Source: an uncultured Gammaproteobacteria bacterium
Lineage (GTDB): Bacteria; Pseudomonadota; Gammaproteobacteria; GCA-002705445; GCA-002716945
NCBI GenBank assembly: GCA_913041865.1
Contig: CAJWIW010000044.1
Location: 1-7,989, forward strand
Length of the DNA stretch: 7,989 nucleotides
Direction of reading: 5' to 3'
Position 1 is the stretch's first letter, and every line of letters starts with the position of its first letter. Shown in pieces: positions 1 through 6,146 of the stretch. The translations under genes and the position numbers were made by a program. The notes below the pieces were generated by a model, which saw only the letters and a program-made list of their open reading frames with translations, made no database searches and was not told the DNA's origin.

Positions 1-527
1 AGTACGCTAGAGAGAATAGCATACCGTACTTTGGTATTTGTTTAGGTATGCAAATATCTGTGATTGAATATGCAAGAAATGTTATTAATCTAAAGAGAGC
101 AAATAGTACTGAATTTGATATTAAGACTAATAATCCTGTTATTGCACTAGTAGACGAATGGCGTGACTCAAAGGGCAAAAAAATTATAGTTGATAAGTCA
201 AATTATGGTGGAACCATGCGGTTGGGTGCTCAAAAATGCAGTATCAACAAGAATACGCTGGCATACAAAATGTACAGAAAAGCTTCGATTGACGAAAGGC
301 ATAGGCATAGATACGAGGTCAATAGTAATTTTGTAAAATTTTTCAAGGATAGTGATCTAATATTTAGCGGAAAATCAGCAAGAGAGGGTCTAATGGAAAT
401 TATTGAGATTAAAAATCATCCCTGGTATCTTGGGTGTCAATTCCATCCTGAATTTACATCGTCTCCACTGAGGGGACACCCATTATTCAATGGTTTTATA
501 AAAGCTAGTTTTAGAGGAAAAATATAA
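1..527 (+). CDS. pyrG: CTP synthase, C-terminal glutaminase part (5' end outside window)
   Basis: CTP synthase makes CTP from UTP, ATP and glutamine in the cytoplasm. The window holds only the class I glutamine amidotransferase domain: 174 readable codons from position 3, so about 370 residues lie upstream if the protein has the E. coli length of 545. The reading frame is open to the left edge, and the ATG at 48 is an internal methionine of the GICLGMQ motif, not a start. The nucleophile Cys is codon 39-41. The catalytic His and Glu of FHPEF are codons 444-446 and 450-452. GGTMRLG and the RHRHRYE stretch, both hallmarks of PyrG, are also present, so the glutaminase site is intact. The TAA stop directly abuts the kdsA start codon. 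CTP is used by IspD downstream and for KDO activation, which fits the shared operon. Confidence 0.98.
   Translation, partial: YARENSIPYFGICLGMQISVIEYARNVINLKRANSTEFDIKTNNPVIALVDEWRDSKGKKIIVDKSNYGGTMRLGAQKCSINKNTLAYKMYRKASIDERHRHRYEVNSNFVKFFKDSDLIFSGKSAREGLMEIIEIKNHPWYLGCQFHPEFTSSPLRGHPLFNGFIKASFRGKI
513..518 (+). promoter_or_regulatory. Ribosome binding site of kdsA
   Basis: AGAGGA lies within the last codons of pyrG, nine bases before the kdsA ATG at 528. It is one of the clearest Shine-Dalgarno matches in the window and supports that start, although the resulting protein is shorter at the N-terminus than E. coli KdsA. Confidence 0.7.
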
Positions 528-1325
528 ATGCTTAATATCGGCAAAGAGAAGAATTTAACACTAATATCTGGACCTTGTGCTATAGAGTCAGAGAAACTCT
601 GCATGTCTGTAGCGGAGAGACTTGTTAGAATTACTGAAAAGTTTCCTATTTCCTATGTATTTAAAGGTTCTTTTGACAAAGCGAATAGAACCTCTCTGTC
701 ATCTAAAAGAGGTATTGGCATGGAAGAGGGTTTGAGAGTTTTGGAAAAAATTAGATCAGAATTCAACATCCCTGTACTTACAGATGTCCATGAGGATACG
801 CCAGTAGACGAGGTCGCAAACTGCGTCGATGTTTTACAGACACCTGCTTTTTTATGTAGACAAACAAATTTTATTCTAAGAGTATCATCAACATTAAAGC
901 CAGTTAATATAAAAAAAGGTCAATTCTTATCACCAAAAGAAATGAAAAGTGTTGTTGAAAAGGCAAAATCTACAGGGAATGATCAGATATATGTATGTGA
1001 AAGAGGAGTAAGTTTTGGCTATAATAATCTTGTGTCAGATATGCGATCTCTTGTAATTTTGAGGGAGACTGGTTGTCCTGTCATTTATGATGCATCTCAC
1101 TCTGTTCAACAACCAGGTGGAGACGTGTCTGGTTCAGGAGGTGAGAGTGAATTTATTCCAACTTTGGCAAAAGCAGCTACAGCAGTAGGAATAGATGCGA
1201 TATTTATTGAAACTCATCCGGACCCATCCAATGCACACAGTGATGGTAAGAATTCTTTGGATATTAGTAAAATGGAAGACTTATTGAGTTCCATAGTTAG
1301 TATAAATGAAATCGTAAAGAGATAA
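528..1325 (+). CDS. kdsA: 3-deoxy-D-manno-octulosonate 8-phosphate synthase, metal-dependent type
   Basis: KdsA condenses phosphoenolpyruvate with arabinose 5-phosphate to KDO 8-phosphate, the committed step of KDO synthesis for LPS. The 265-residue protein has the family signature YVFKGSFDKANRTS (43-56), PAFLCRQT (106-113) and HPDP (230-233). Unlike the E. coli enzyme, which has Asn in its GGMNVLES segment, this one reads SGPCAIES. Cys17, His191, Glu228 and Asp239 are spaced exactly like Cys11, His185, Glu222 and Asp233 of the metal-dependent Aquifex aeolicus enzyme (174, 37 and 11 residues apart). HSVQQPGG and HSDG are also typical of the metal-dependent class. A related DAHP synthase is unlikely because of the KANRTS and RQT motifs and the pyrG-eno context. 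The ATG follows the pyrG stop with no gap and has a good ribosome binding site. The protein is about 20 residues shorter than E. coli KdsA (284), partly at the N-terminus. Confidence 0.96.
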   Translation: MLNIGKEKNLTLISGPCAIESEKLCMSVAERLVRITEKFPISYVFKGSFDKANRTSLSSKRGIGMEEGLRVLEKIRSEFNIPVLTDVHEDTPVDEVANCVDVLQTPAFLCRQTNFILRVSSTLKPVNIKKGQFLSPKEMKSVVEKAKSTGNDQIYVCERGVSFGYNNLVSDMRSLVILRETGCPVIYDASHSVQQPGGDVSGSGGESEFIPTLAKAATAVGIDAIFIETHPDPSNAHSDGKNSLDISKMEDLLSSIVSINEIVKR

Positions 1326-1328
1326 TAA

Positions 1329-2600
1329 ATGATTAATATAAAAACAATTCATGCTCGTCAGATTCTAGATTCTAGAGGTAATCCCACAGTTGAATGTGAA
1401 TTAACACTTAGTACTGGTCAGATGGGAACAGGTATTTCTCCTTCAGGTGCTTCAACTGGGAAATTAGAAGCTATTGAGTTGAGAGATAACGATAGTAATA
1501 AATTTAATGGCAAATCTGTCTACAAGGCAGTTAGTAACATTAATACGTTAGTGAGGAAGAAAGTAATTGGAAAGAATTTTAATACTCAAGAAGAGTTTGA
1601 CAATTTTCTTATTGAACTAGATGGCTCTAATAATAAAAAAAATATAGGCGCAAATGCAATTCTAGCAGCCTCACTAGCTTTTTGTAAGGCTAAAACAAAA
1701 TTTGATGGACTTGAACTCTTCCAATCATTCGGAGATAGTTTCTCGTTGCCAGTACCTCTTATGAACATATTAAATGGTGGGGCACATGCAAACAACAAGC
1801 TAGATTTTCAAGAGTTTATGATAATCCCTGTCAAGTTCCCATCATTTTCAGCAAGCCTTCAGGCAGGATGTGAGGTCTTTCATACGCTGAAGAATCAATT
1901 GTCCAAAAAATCTCTCAGTACAGCCGTTGGTGACGAGGGTGGTTTTGCACCTAATATTTCATCTAATCAACTAGCTTTAAATATTATAACTGAATCGATT
2001 GAGATTGCAGGCTACATACCAGGAGAGGATATTTACCTGGGTTTAGACGTTGCAAGTTCGGAATTCTATAGTAATGAAAAATATAGATTGAATGACGGTG
2101 TTTATAATAGTAATGATTTTTGTGAATATCTAAGCGAATTATGTAAAAACTACCCGATAATTAGCATAGAAGATGGGATGGCTGAGGATGATTGGGTTGG
2201 CTGGAAGCAAATTACCGATAGTATGGGAAAAAAAGTACAGCTAGTTGGAGATGATGTCTTTGTCACCAATCCAGGAATTCTAAAAAAAGGAATTGATGCA
2301 GGTATAGCAAACTCAATACTTATTAAATTGAATCAAATTGGAACAGTTACAGAGACAATTAATACTATAGATATAGCTAAACAATCAGATTACTCATTTA
2401 TTATTTCGCACAGATCTGGTGAAACAGAAGATACAACTATCGCAGATTTAAGCGTAGGGACTGGATCTAATCAGATTAAGACTGGATCATTGTCTAGATC
2501 AGATAGGGTTGCAAAGTATAATCGACTTCTAAGGATAGAGGAAAATCTTGGTGAAAATATGTACAACATAGGGAATATTTTTAAAAGGTGGCAGAAGTGA
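1329..2600 (+). CDS. eno: Enolase (phosphopyruvate hydratase)
   Basis: Enolase interconverts 2-phosphoglycerate and phosphoenolpyruvate in glycolysis and gluconeogenesis; in many Gammaproteobacteria it also scaffolds the RNase E degradosome. The 423-residue protein is slightly shorter than E. coli enolase (432) but covers both domains. SGASTG (39-44) is the mobile catalytic loop. His153, Glu162 and Glu203 match the conserved active-site residues. Asp240, Glu281 and Asp308 match the Mg2+ ligands, and Lys333 is the general base. His361 lies in SHRSGETED, and Lys384 in IKTGSLSRSDR is also conserved. No catalytic residue is missing. The ATG follows kdsA after TAATAA, a double stop whose second triplet is the only spacer. 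AAAGAGA (1316-1322) is a plausible ribosome binding site. The TGA stop overlaps the ftsB start. PEP, its product, is a substrate of KdsA. Confidence 0.99.
   Translation: MINIKTIHARQILDSRGNPTVECELTLSTGQMGTGISPSGASTGKLEAIELRDNDSNKFNGKSVYKAVSNINTLVRKKVIGKNFNTQEEFDNFLIELDGSNNKKNIGANAILAASLAFCKAKTKFDGLELFQSFGDSFSLPVPLMNILNGGAHANNKLDFQEFMIIPVKFPSFSASLQAGCEVFHTLKNQLSKKSLSTAVGDEGGFAPNISSNQLALNIITESIEIAGYIPGEDIYLGLDVASSEFYSNEKYRLNDGVYNSNDFCEYLSELCKNYPIISIEDGMAEDDWVGWKQITDSMGKKVQLVGDDVFVTNPGILKKGIDAGIANSILIKLNQIGTVTETINTIDIAKQSDYSFIISHRSGETEDTTIADLSVGTGSNQIKTGSLSRSDRVAKYNRLLRIEENLGENMYNIGNIFKRWQK
2585..2591 (+). promoter_or_regulatory. Ribosome binding site that decides the ftsB start
   Basis: AAGGTGG inside the last codons of eno differs from the consensus AAGGAGG by one base. 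Its end lies five bases before the GTG at 2597, which is normal spacing. The alternative in-frame GTG at 2588 lies inside this element and so cannot use it. The site therefore favours 2597 as the ftsB start. Confidence 0.7.
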
Positions 2601-2884
2601 AGTTATTTTATCTAACATCTTTTATATTATTTTCTCTTCTTCAGTACTCGTTAGTATTTTCTAATAATAGTGTTTTTGCTTATTTGGATTACAGAAAGCA
2701 ACTTGATACTAAATACGAACAAATTAATAAGATCCAGAATAACAGTATTGACCTAAGAAATTCAATATCAAGATTAAATAACAGCAATAAATCTTTAGAG
2801 GTATATGCTAGAGAGATTTTTGGATATATAAAGAAAGATGAAATTTTTGTGCAGATAATCAAGAATGACAGCGTTAACAACTGA
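2597..2884 (+). CDS. ftsB: Cell division protein FtsB
   Basis: FtsB is a small bitopic inner-membrane protein that forms the FtsQLB divisome subcomplex through a periplasmic coiled coil. The 95-residue product has a short cytoplasmic N-terminus and a transmembrane helix at about residues 3-21. LQYSLVFSNNSV (15-26) closely matches the E. coli segment LQYSLWFGKNGI. A polar, coiled-coil-like region follows (about 31-65), then the family's AREIFGYIKKDEIF block (71-84), which matches E. coli ARNELSMTRPGETF. E. coli FtsB is of similar length (103). I chose the GTG at 2597 because it overlaps the eno TGA as GTGA, the usual translational coupling arrangement, and has a well-placed AAGGTGG upstream. 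A GTG at 2588 would add three residues. The 3' end overlaps ispD by 20 bases. The eno-ftsB-ispD order is standard in Gammaproteobacteria. Confidence 0.94.
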   Translation: MKLFYLTSFILFSLLQYSLVFSNNSVFAYLDYRKQLDTKYEQINKIQNNSIDLRNSISRLNNSNKSLEVYAREIFGYIKKDEIFVQIIKNDSVNN

Positions 2885-3548
2885 CGTATTAATATTAGCG
2901 TCAGGAAAAAGTTCTAGGTATAATTCTAGAACAAAAAAACAAAAAATAAAGATAAATGGAATACCAATAGTAGATATTGCTATTTCTAAATTTTTAGAAT
3001 TTAAACAAATCAGAGATATTTATTTAGTCACAAATGATTTATCCCTATTAAATAATTCTAAATATAAAAATAAAATAGAATTCATTAAAGGTGGCTCGAG
3101 TAGAGTAAAATCTGTTTTCTTTGGCTTAAAGCACCTTGCAAATAAGCAACGACCAACGAATGTAATAATACATGATGTTGCCAGACCGTTAATAGATAAA
3201 AAAGATTTACAGAACCTAATATCCTGTTCTAAATCTATTAAAACTGGTGTTGGTTTTGGCTATCCATTAACTAACGCACTAAAAGAAGTTGGTAAGGGAG
3301 GAATTATAAAGAATAATATCAAAAAAAATAATTATTTTATATCATTTACGCCTCAATTATTTAACTTTGATAAGCTTATAAAGTCTTATAAATACGTGAT
3401 AGATAAAAATATTGCTGTTGACGATGATTTAGAAGTTATGCATATTAATTCTTATAAAGTTAAAATTCTGAAATCATCTCCATTTAATGTAAAATTAACA
3501 TATATAGAAGACTTGGATAAAATAAAAAGAGTTATAAAAGTTATATGA
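2865..3548 (+). CDS. ispD: 2-C-methyl-D-erythritol 4-phosphate cytidylyltransferase, divergent
   Basis: IspD transfers CMP from CTP to methylerythritol 4-phosphate in the MEP pathway. The 227-residue protein has normal family length (E. coli 236). The fold is recognisable from the N-terminal nucleotide loop (LASGKSSRY, 11-19), GGSSRVKSV (76-84), IHDVARPLI (102-110), FTPQLF (161-166) and VKLTYIEDL (209-217). By eye alignment with E. coli, Arg20, Lys27, Asp106 and Lys213 are kept as Arg18, Lys25, Asp104 and Lys210. The PKQY motif has become KKQK, Thr140 is Ala138 and Arg157 is Lys154, both positions linked to substrate binding. Assignment rests on HDxARP, TPQ and the position between ftsB and ispF. 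Another nucleotidyltransferase is possible but less likely. The ATG at 2865 lies within ftsB and has no clear Shine-Dalgarno, suggesting coupled translation. The coding sequence is strikingly AT-rich, with many Lys, Ile and Asn codons. Confidence 0.88.
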   Translation: MTALTTDVLILASGKSSRYNSRTKKQKIKINGIPIVDIAISKFLEFKQIRDIYLVTNDLSLLNNSKYKNKIEFIKGGSSRVKSVFFGLKHLANKQRPTNVIIHDVARPLIDKKDLQNLISCSKSIKTGVGFGYPLTNALKEVGKGGIIKNNIKKNNYFISFTPQLFNFDKLIKSYKYVIDKNIAVDDDLEVMHINSYKVKILKSSPFNVKLTYIEDLDKIKRVIKVI

Positions 3549-4012
3549 AAATTGGTATAGGTATTGATACTCATAAAATTATTGATGGAGATTTTTTACT
3601 AATTGCTGGAGTAAAAATATCTTGTGGTAAGTCTATACTAGCTCATTCTGATGGTGATATTGTCTATCACGCAATTGCAGATGCTATATACGGCTGTCTA
3701 TCAATGGGCGACATAGGAGATCATTTTCCAGATTCAGATCCGTCAAACAAAGGTTTAGATAGCTCTAAAATAATAAAACATGCTATTGATTTGGTGTCGA
3801 GTAATGGTTTAAAAATAAATAATATTGATATCGTAATATTATTACAATCACCAAAAATATCTAGTTATAAAGATGAGATGAGACAGAATATTTCTGCGCT
3901 TACTAAATGTAGCAATAAAAATGTTAACATCAAAGCATCCACAAATGAAAATATGGGATTTGTCGGCGAAGGCAAGGGAATATCATGTCATGCGCTGGTT
4001 TCTATAAAGTAG
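3545..4012 (+). CDS. ispF: 2-C-methyl-D-erythritol 2,4-cyclodiphosphate synthase
   Basis: IspF cyclises CDP-methylerythritol 2-phosphate to the 2,4-cyclodiphosphate and releases CMP, a later step of the MEP pathway than IspD. The 155-residue product is close to E. coli IspF (159) and starts in the same register. The metal ligands Asp8, His10 and His42 occupy the E. coli positions. AHSDGD (33-38) and GDIGDHFPDSDP are conserved. Near the C-terminus, KASTNENMGFVGEGKGI matches the family's KATTTEKLGFTGRGEGI, which contributes to CDP binding. It is therefore intact and probably a homotrimeric cytosolic enzyme. The start overlaps the ispD stop as ATGA, and the TAG stop abuts the nagZ ATG. Adjacent ispD and ispF are common, and some bacteria fuse them; here they are separate. 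Confidence 0.98.
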   Translation: MKIGIGIDTHKIIDGDFLLIAGVKISCGKSILAHSDGDIVYHAIADAIYGCLSMGDIGDHFPDSDPSNKGLDSSKIIKHAIDLVSSNGLKINNIDIVILLQSPKISSYKDEMRQNISALTKCSNKNVNIKASTNENMGFVGEGKGISCHALVSIK

Positions 4013-5071
4013 ATGCAGAAAATACTAGGTCCATTAATTATAAATATAGATGGTTATAAATTAACCACAGAAGATATTGAGTTGATTAGTCATCCATTGA
4101 TCGGTGGTATAATTCTTTTTGAAAATAATTATCAAAGTCATCAACAAGTGATAGATCTTATTGATAATATTAGAAATATTAAAAATAATTTAATTATTTC
4201 AATTGATCATGAAGGTGGGAGGGTTCAAAGATTTAAAAAAAATTTTACAAAATTACCAAGTTTTGAGTTTATATCTAAAATTAGTAATCCTCAAGATAGA
4301 GATAGGTTAGCAATGTGTTGTGGATTTATAGCAGGTTATGAATTAAGTGAGATTGGCGTCAACTTAAATTACTCACCTGTTATTGATATATTGCATCCGT
4401 CATCCAGGTTACTCAAGGATAGAACTTTTGGATCAGATAAACATACTGTTATAGCTCTATCAATGTCATACATTAAAGGAATCATCAAAGCGGGCGTATT
4501 ACCTGTGCTCAAGCATTATCCAGGTCATGGGAGTGTAGATACAGACTCACATACGCAAACATGCACTACTGGAATAAGCATCAAGAATTTACTTGATGAG
4601 GATCTTGTACCTTTCATAGAAATTTTAAAAAACTTCTCTTTACCTGTAATGACAAATCATGTTTTGTATCAAGATATAGATGAAATGATTTGCAGTTATT
4701 CTAAAAAATTACTTAATGATATCCCTGGAGATATTTTCAAATTGAAGCCAATATTTATAAGTGATGATCTAGAAATGCACGCTGCCAAACATTTCAATAA
4801 TAAGATTATTAAATGTGAAGATAGAGTTCTTTCGGCTTTAAGGGCTGGATGTCAATATGTAATATGCACTTCAAAATTAGTTGAGAATATTGATGAGTAC
4901 AAATCATCATCTCATTATTTTACTGAGAACTATTTATCTGATAATTTACTTAATTATACAAGACAAAATCATGTTAATATAAAAAAGCTACAATTTATCA
5001 CTACAACTGGCAATAAAATGAATTTATATAGAGAAAATCTACGCTTTATAAAGAGTTATAAATATGGATAA
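4013..5071 (+). CDS. nagZ: Beta-N-acetylhexosaminidase NagZ (glycoside hydrolase family 3)
   Basis: NagZ removes the N-acetylglucosamine from anhydromuropeptides during cytoplasmic peptidoglycan recycling. The 352-residue protein is close to E. coli NagZ (341) and has no signal peptide. GPLIINIDGYKL (6-17), HPLIGGIILF (27-36) and SIDHEGGRVQRF (63-74) begin the TIM barrel. KHYPGHG (167-173), followed by DTDSH (176-180), is the mobile loop that carries the catalytic His180. ISDDLEMHAA (249-258) holds the nucleophile Asp251. All expected catalytic residues are present; the last 50 or so residues are poorly conserved. The ATG immediately follows the ispF stop, with no intergenic base and only a weak ribosome binding site, which suggests coupling. 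Its 3' end overlaps mscS by 8 bases. In Pseudomonas, nagZ also lies a few genes from mfd, so the neighbourhood is partly ancestral. Confidence 0.97.
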   Translation: MQKILGPLIINIDGYKLTTEDIELISHPLIGGIILFENNYQSHQQVIDLIDNIRNIKNNLIISIDHEGGRVQRFKKNFTKLPSFEFISKISNPQDRDRLAMCCGFIAGYELSEIGVNLNYSPVIDILHPSSRLLKDRTFGSDKHTVIALSMSYIKGIIKAGVLPVLKHYPGHGSVDTDSHTQTCTTGISIKNLLDEDLVPFIEILKNFSLPVMTNHVLYQDIDEMICSYSKKLLNDIPGDIFKLKPIFISDDLEMHAAKHFNNKIIKCEDRVLSALRAGCQYVICTSKLVENIDEYKSSSHYFTENYLSDNLLNYTRQNHVNIKKLQFITTTGNKMNLYRENLRFIKSYKYG

Positions 5072-6143
5072 ATTACTCAATCAAATATCCTCAAGTGAAG
5101 TATCTTTACAAATATCTCTAATTTTTGGTCTTGGATTCTTACTGCTTATTATAAAAAACTGGTTAATCAAGTTTCTAACTGGTATCACAAAAAATACAAA
5201 AAATGAATTTGATGATATTATACTCGAGTCAGTGAGTAAGCCATTTTCGTATTTAATTATTATAATAAGTATTTTACTCATATTCGACAGGCTCAACTCA
5301 CATTATAATTATATTGAGTCTTTTGTGCCATCTAATTTCTTTTATAGTGTTTTCCTAGTACTTTTTGCGCTGTCTCTGGTAAGATTTCTAGATAAGTACT
5401 ATGAAAATAGATTATTTTTAAAAAAGTTATCTAAGCAAGATGATCCTGTTGTTGTCGAGCAGACTTATGAAATAACAATTAGAGTTTCCAAAATTGTAAT
5501 TATAGTCGTCACTGTACTTATCCTAATGCAAGAATTTGGACTAAGCATATCAGGTCTTCTAGCATTCGGTGGAGTAGGCGGATTAGTTGTCGGATTGGCA
5601 GCCAAAGACCTTTTATCAAATTTCTTTGGTGGATTAATGATTTACTTCGACAGACCCTTTAAGGTTGGTGAGTTTATTAAATCACCAGATAGAAATATTG
5701 AGGGCATTGTAGAGAGTATTGGCTGGAGATTGACAGTTGTGAGAACTTTTTCAAAAAATGTTTTATATATTCCTAATTCTGCCTTTTCGAATATAATAGT
5801 TGAAAACGCAACTCGTATGACAAATAGAAGATTTAATGAAGTCATTGGAGTTAGATACGAAGATATTGATAATATCCCTAATATCGTTATTGAGGTACGC
5901 TCATTCCTTGAATCTCATAGTGATATAGATCAGACCATAAAACCTGTTGTTTATTTCACAAGTTTTGAAGCATCATCTTGTGATATTATAGTTTATGCAT
6001 TCACAAATACAAAAGATTGGCGACAATTTCTTGAAGTAAAAGAGGGGATTCTTTTCAAGATAGCTAATATTATCTCTAATAATAATTCGGCTATCGCATT
6101 TCCAACCACGACTATTGATTGGGATAAAAAACTATCCAACTAG
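5064..6143 (+). CDS. Small-conductance mechanosensitive channel, YnaI-like MscS family
   Basis: MscS-family channels open under membrane tension and release solutes during hypo-osmotic shock. The 359-residue protein has hydrophobic segments at about 14-31, 59-76, 92-108, 141-156 and 163-180, giving five predicted membrane helices like E. coli YnaI (343 residues) rather than the three of MscS. The last is the glycine/alanine-rich pore helix with FGGVGGLVVGLAAKD (168-182). Next come the family's NFFGGLMIYFDRPFKVGEFI (186-205) and the beta domain. RNIEGIVESIGWR (210-222), VENATRMTNRR (246-256) and the C-terminal YFTSFEASS and FTNTKDW segments also resemble YnaI-type proteins. The start at 5064 has AAGAG (5051-5055) at suitable spacing and overlaps nagZ by 8 bases. 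It ends 12 bases inside the convergent mfd gene. It appears to be the last gene of the plus-strand block. The exact paralogue is uncertain, so I give no symbol. Confidence 0.92.
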   Translation: MDKLLNQISSSEVSLQISLIFGLGFLLLIIKNWLIKFLTGITKNTKNEFDDIILESVSKPFSYLIIIISILLIFDRLNSHYNYIESFVPSNFFYSVFLVLFALSLVRFLDKYYENRLFLKKLSKQDDPVVVEQTYEITIRVSKIVIIVVTVLILMQEFGLSISGLLAFGGVGGLVVGLAAKDLLSNFFGGLMIYFDRPFKVGEFIKSPDRNIEGIVESIGWRLTVVRTFSKNVLYIPNSAFSNIIVENATRMTNRRFNEVIGVRYEDIDNIPNIVIEVRSFLESHSDIDQTIKPVVYFTSFEASSCDIIVYAFTNTKDWRQFLEVKEGILFKIANIISNNNSAIAFPTTTIDWDKKLSN

Positions 6144-6146
6144 TTT
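6129..6146. repeat. Small inverted repeat spanning the two convergent stop codons
   Basis: AAACTA (6129-6134) and TAGTTT (6141-6146) are perfect inverted copies separated by six bases. The mfd stop (minus strand, 6134-6132) lies in the left arm and the mscS stop (6141-6143) in the right arm. A run of six A at 6126-6131 overlaps the left arm and would be a U run in a minus-strand transcript. The stem is only six base pairs with one G-C pair, so a working terminator is doubtful. Confidence 0.3.

Noticed and set aside
48..527. Reading the ATG at 48 as the start of a short 159-residue gene
   Set aside because: The frame is open back to position 3, and the upstream codons (YARENSIPYFGICLG) match CTP synthase, with the catalytic Cys before the ATG. 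It is the tail of pyrG, not a small gene.
1596..1630. TTGACA in eno, and a similar TTGACA in kdsA near 674, as internal promoter -35 boxes
   Set aside because: Neither is followed at 16-18 bases by a convincing TATAAT-like -10 element, and such hexamers are expected by chance in AT-rich coding DNA.
1634..1641. Poly-A run in eno, and similar runs in ispD and nagZ, as possible frameshift or slippage sites
   Set aside because: The encoded proteins continue in the same frame with conserved motifs on both sides, so there is no sign of a programmed or accidental frameshift.
1586..1798. Antisense open frame opposite eno, and similar antisense frames opposite ftsB, mscS and mfd
   Set aside because: All lie opposite well-conserved genes, show no recognisable protein features and are explained by the codon bias of the true genes.
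2588..2596. GTG at 2588 as the ftsB start
   Set aside because: It lies inside the best ribosome binding site of the junction and adds three residues with no family match. The GTG at 2597 has correct spacing and a GTGA overlap.
6126..6146. Intrinsic terminator between mscS and mfd
   Set aside because: The stem is six base pairs with one G-C pair and no long T run follows it on the plus strand. It is kept only as a low-confidence repeat.
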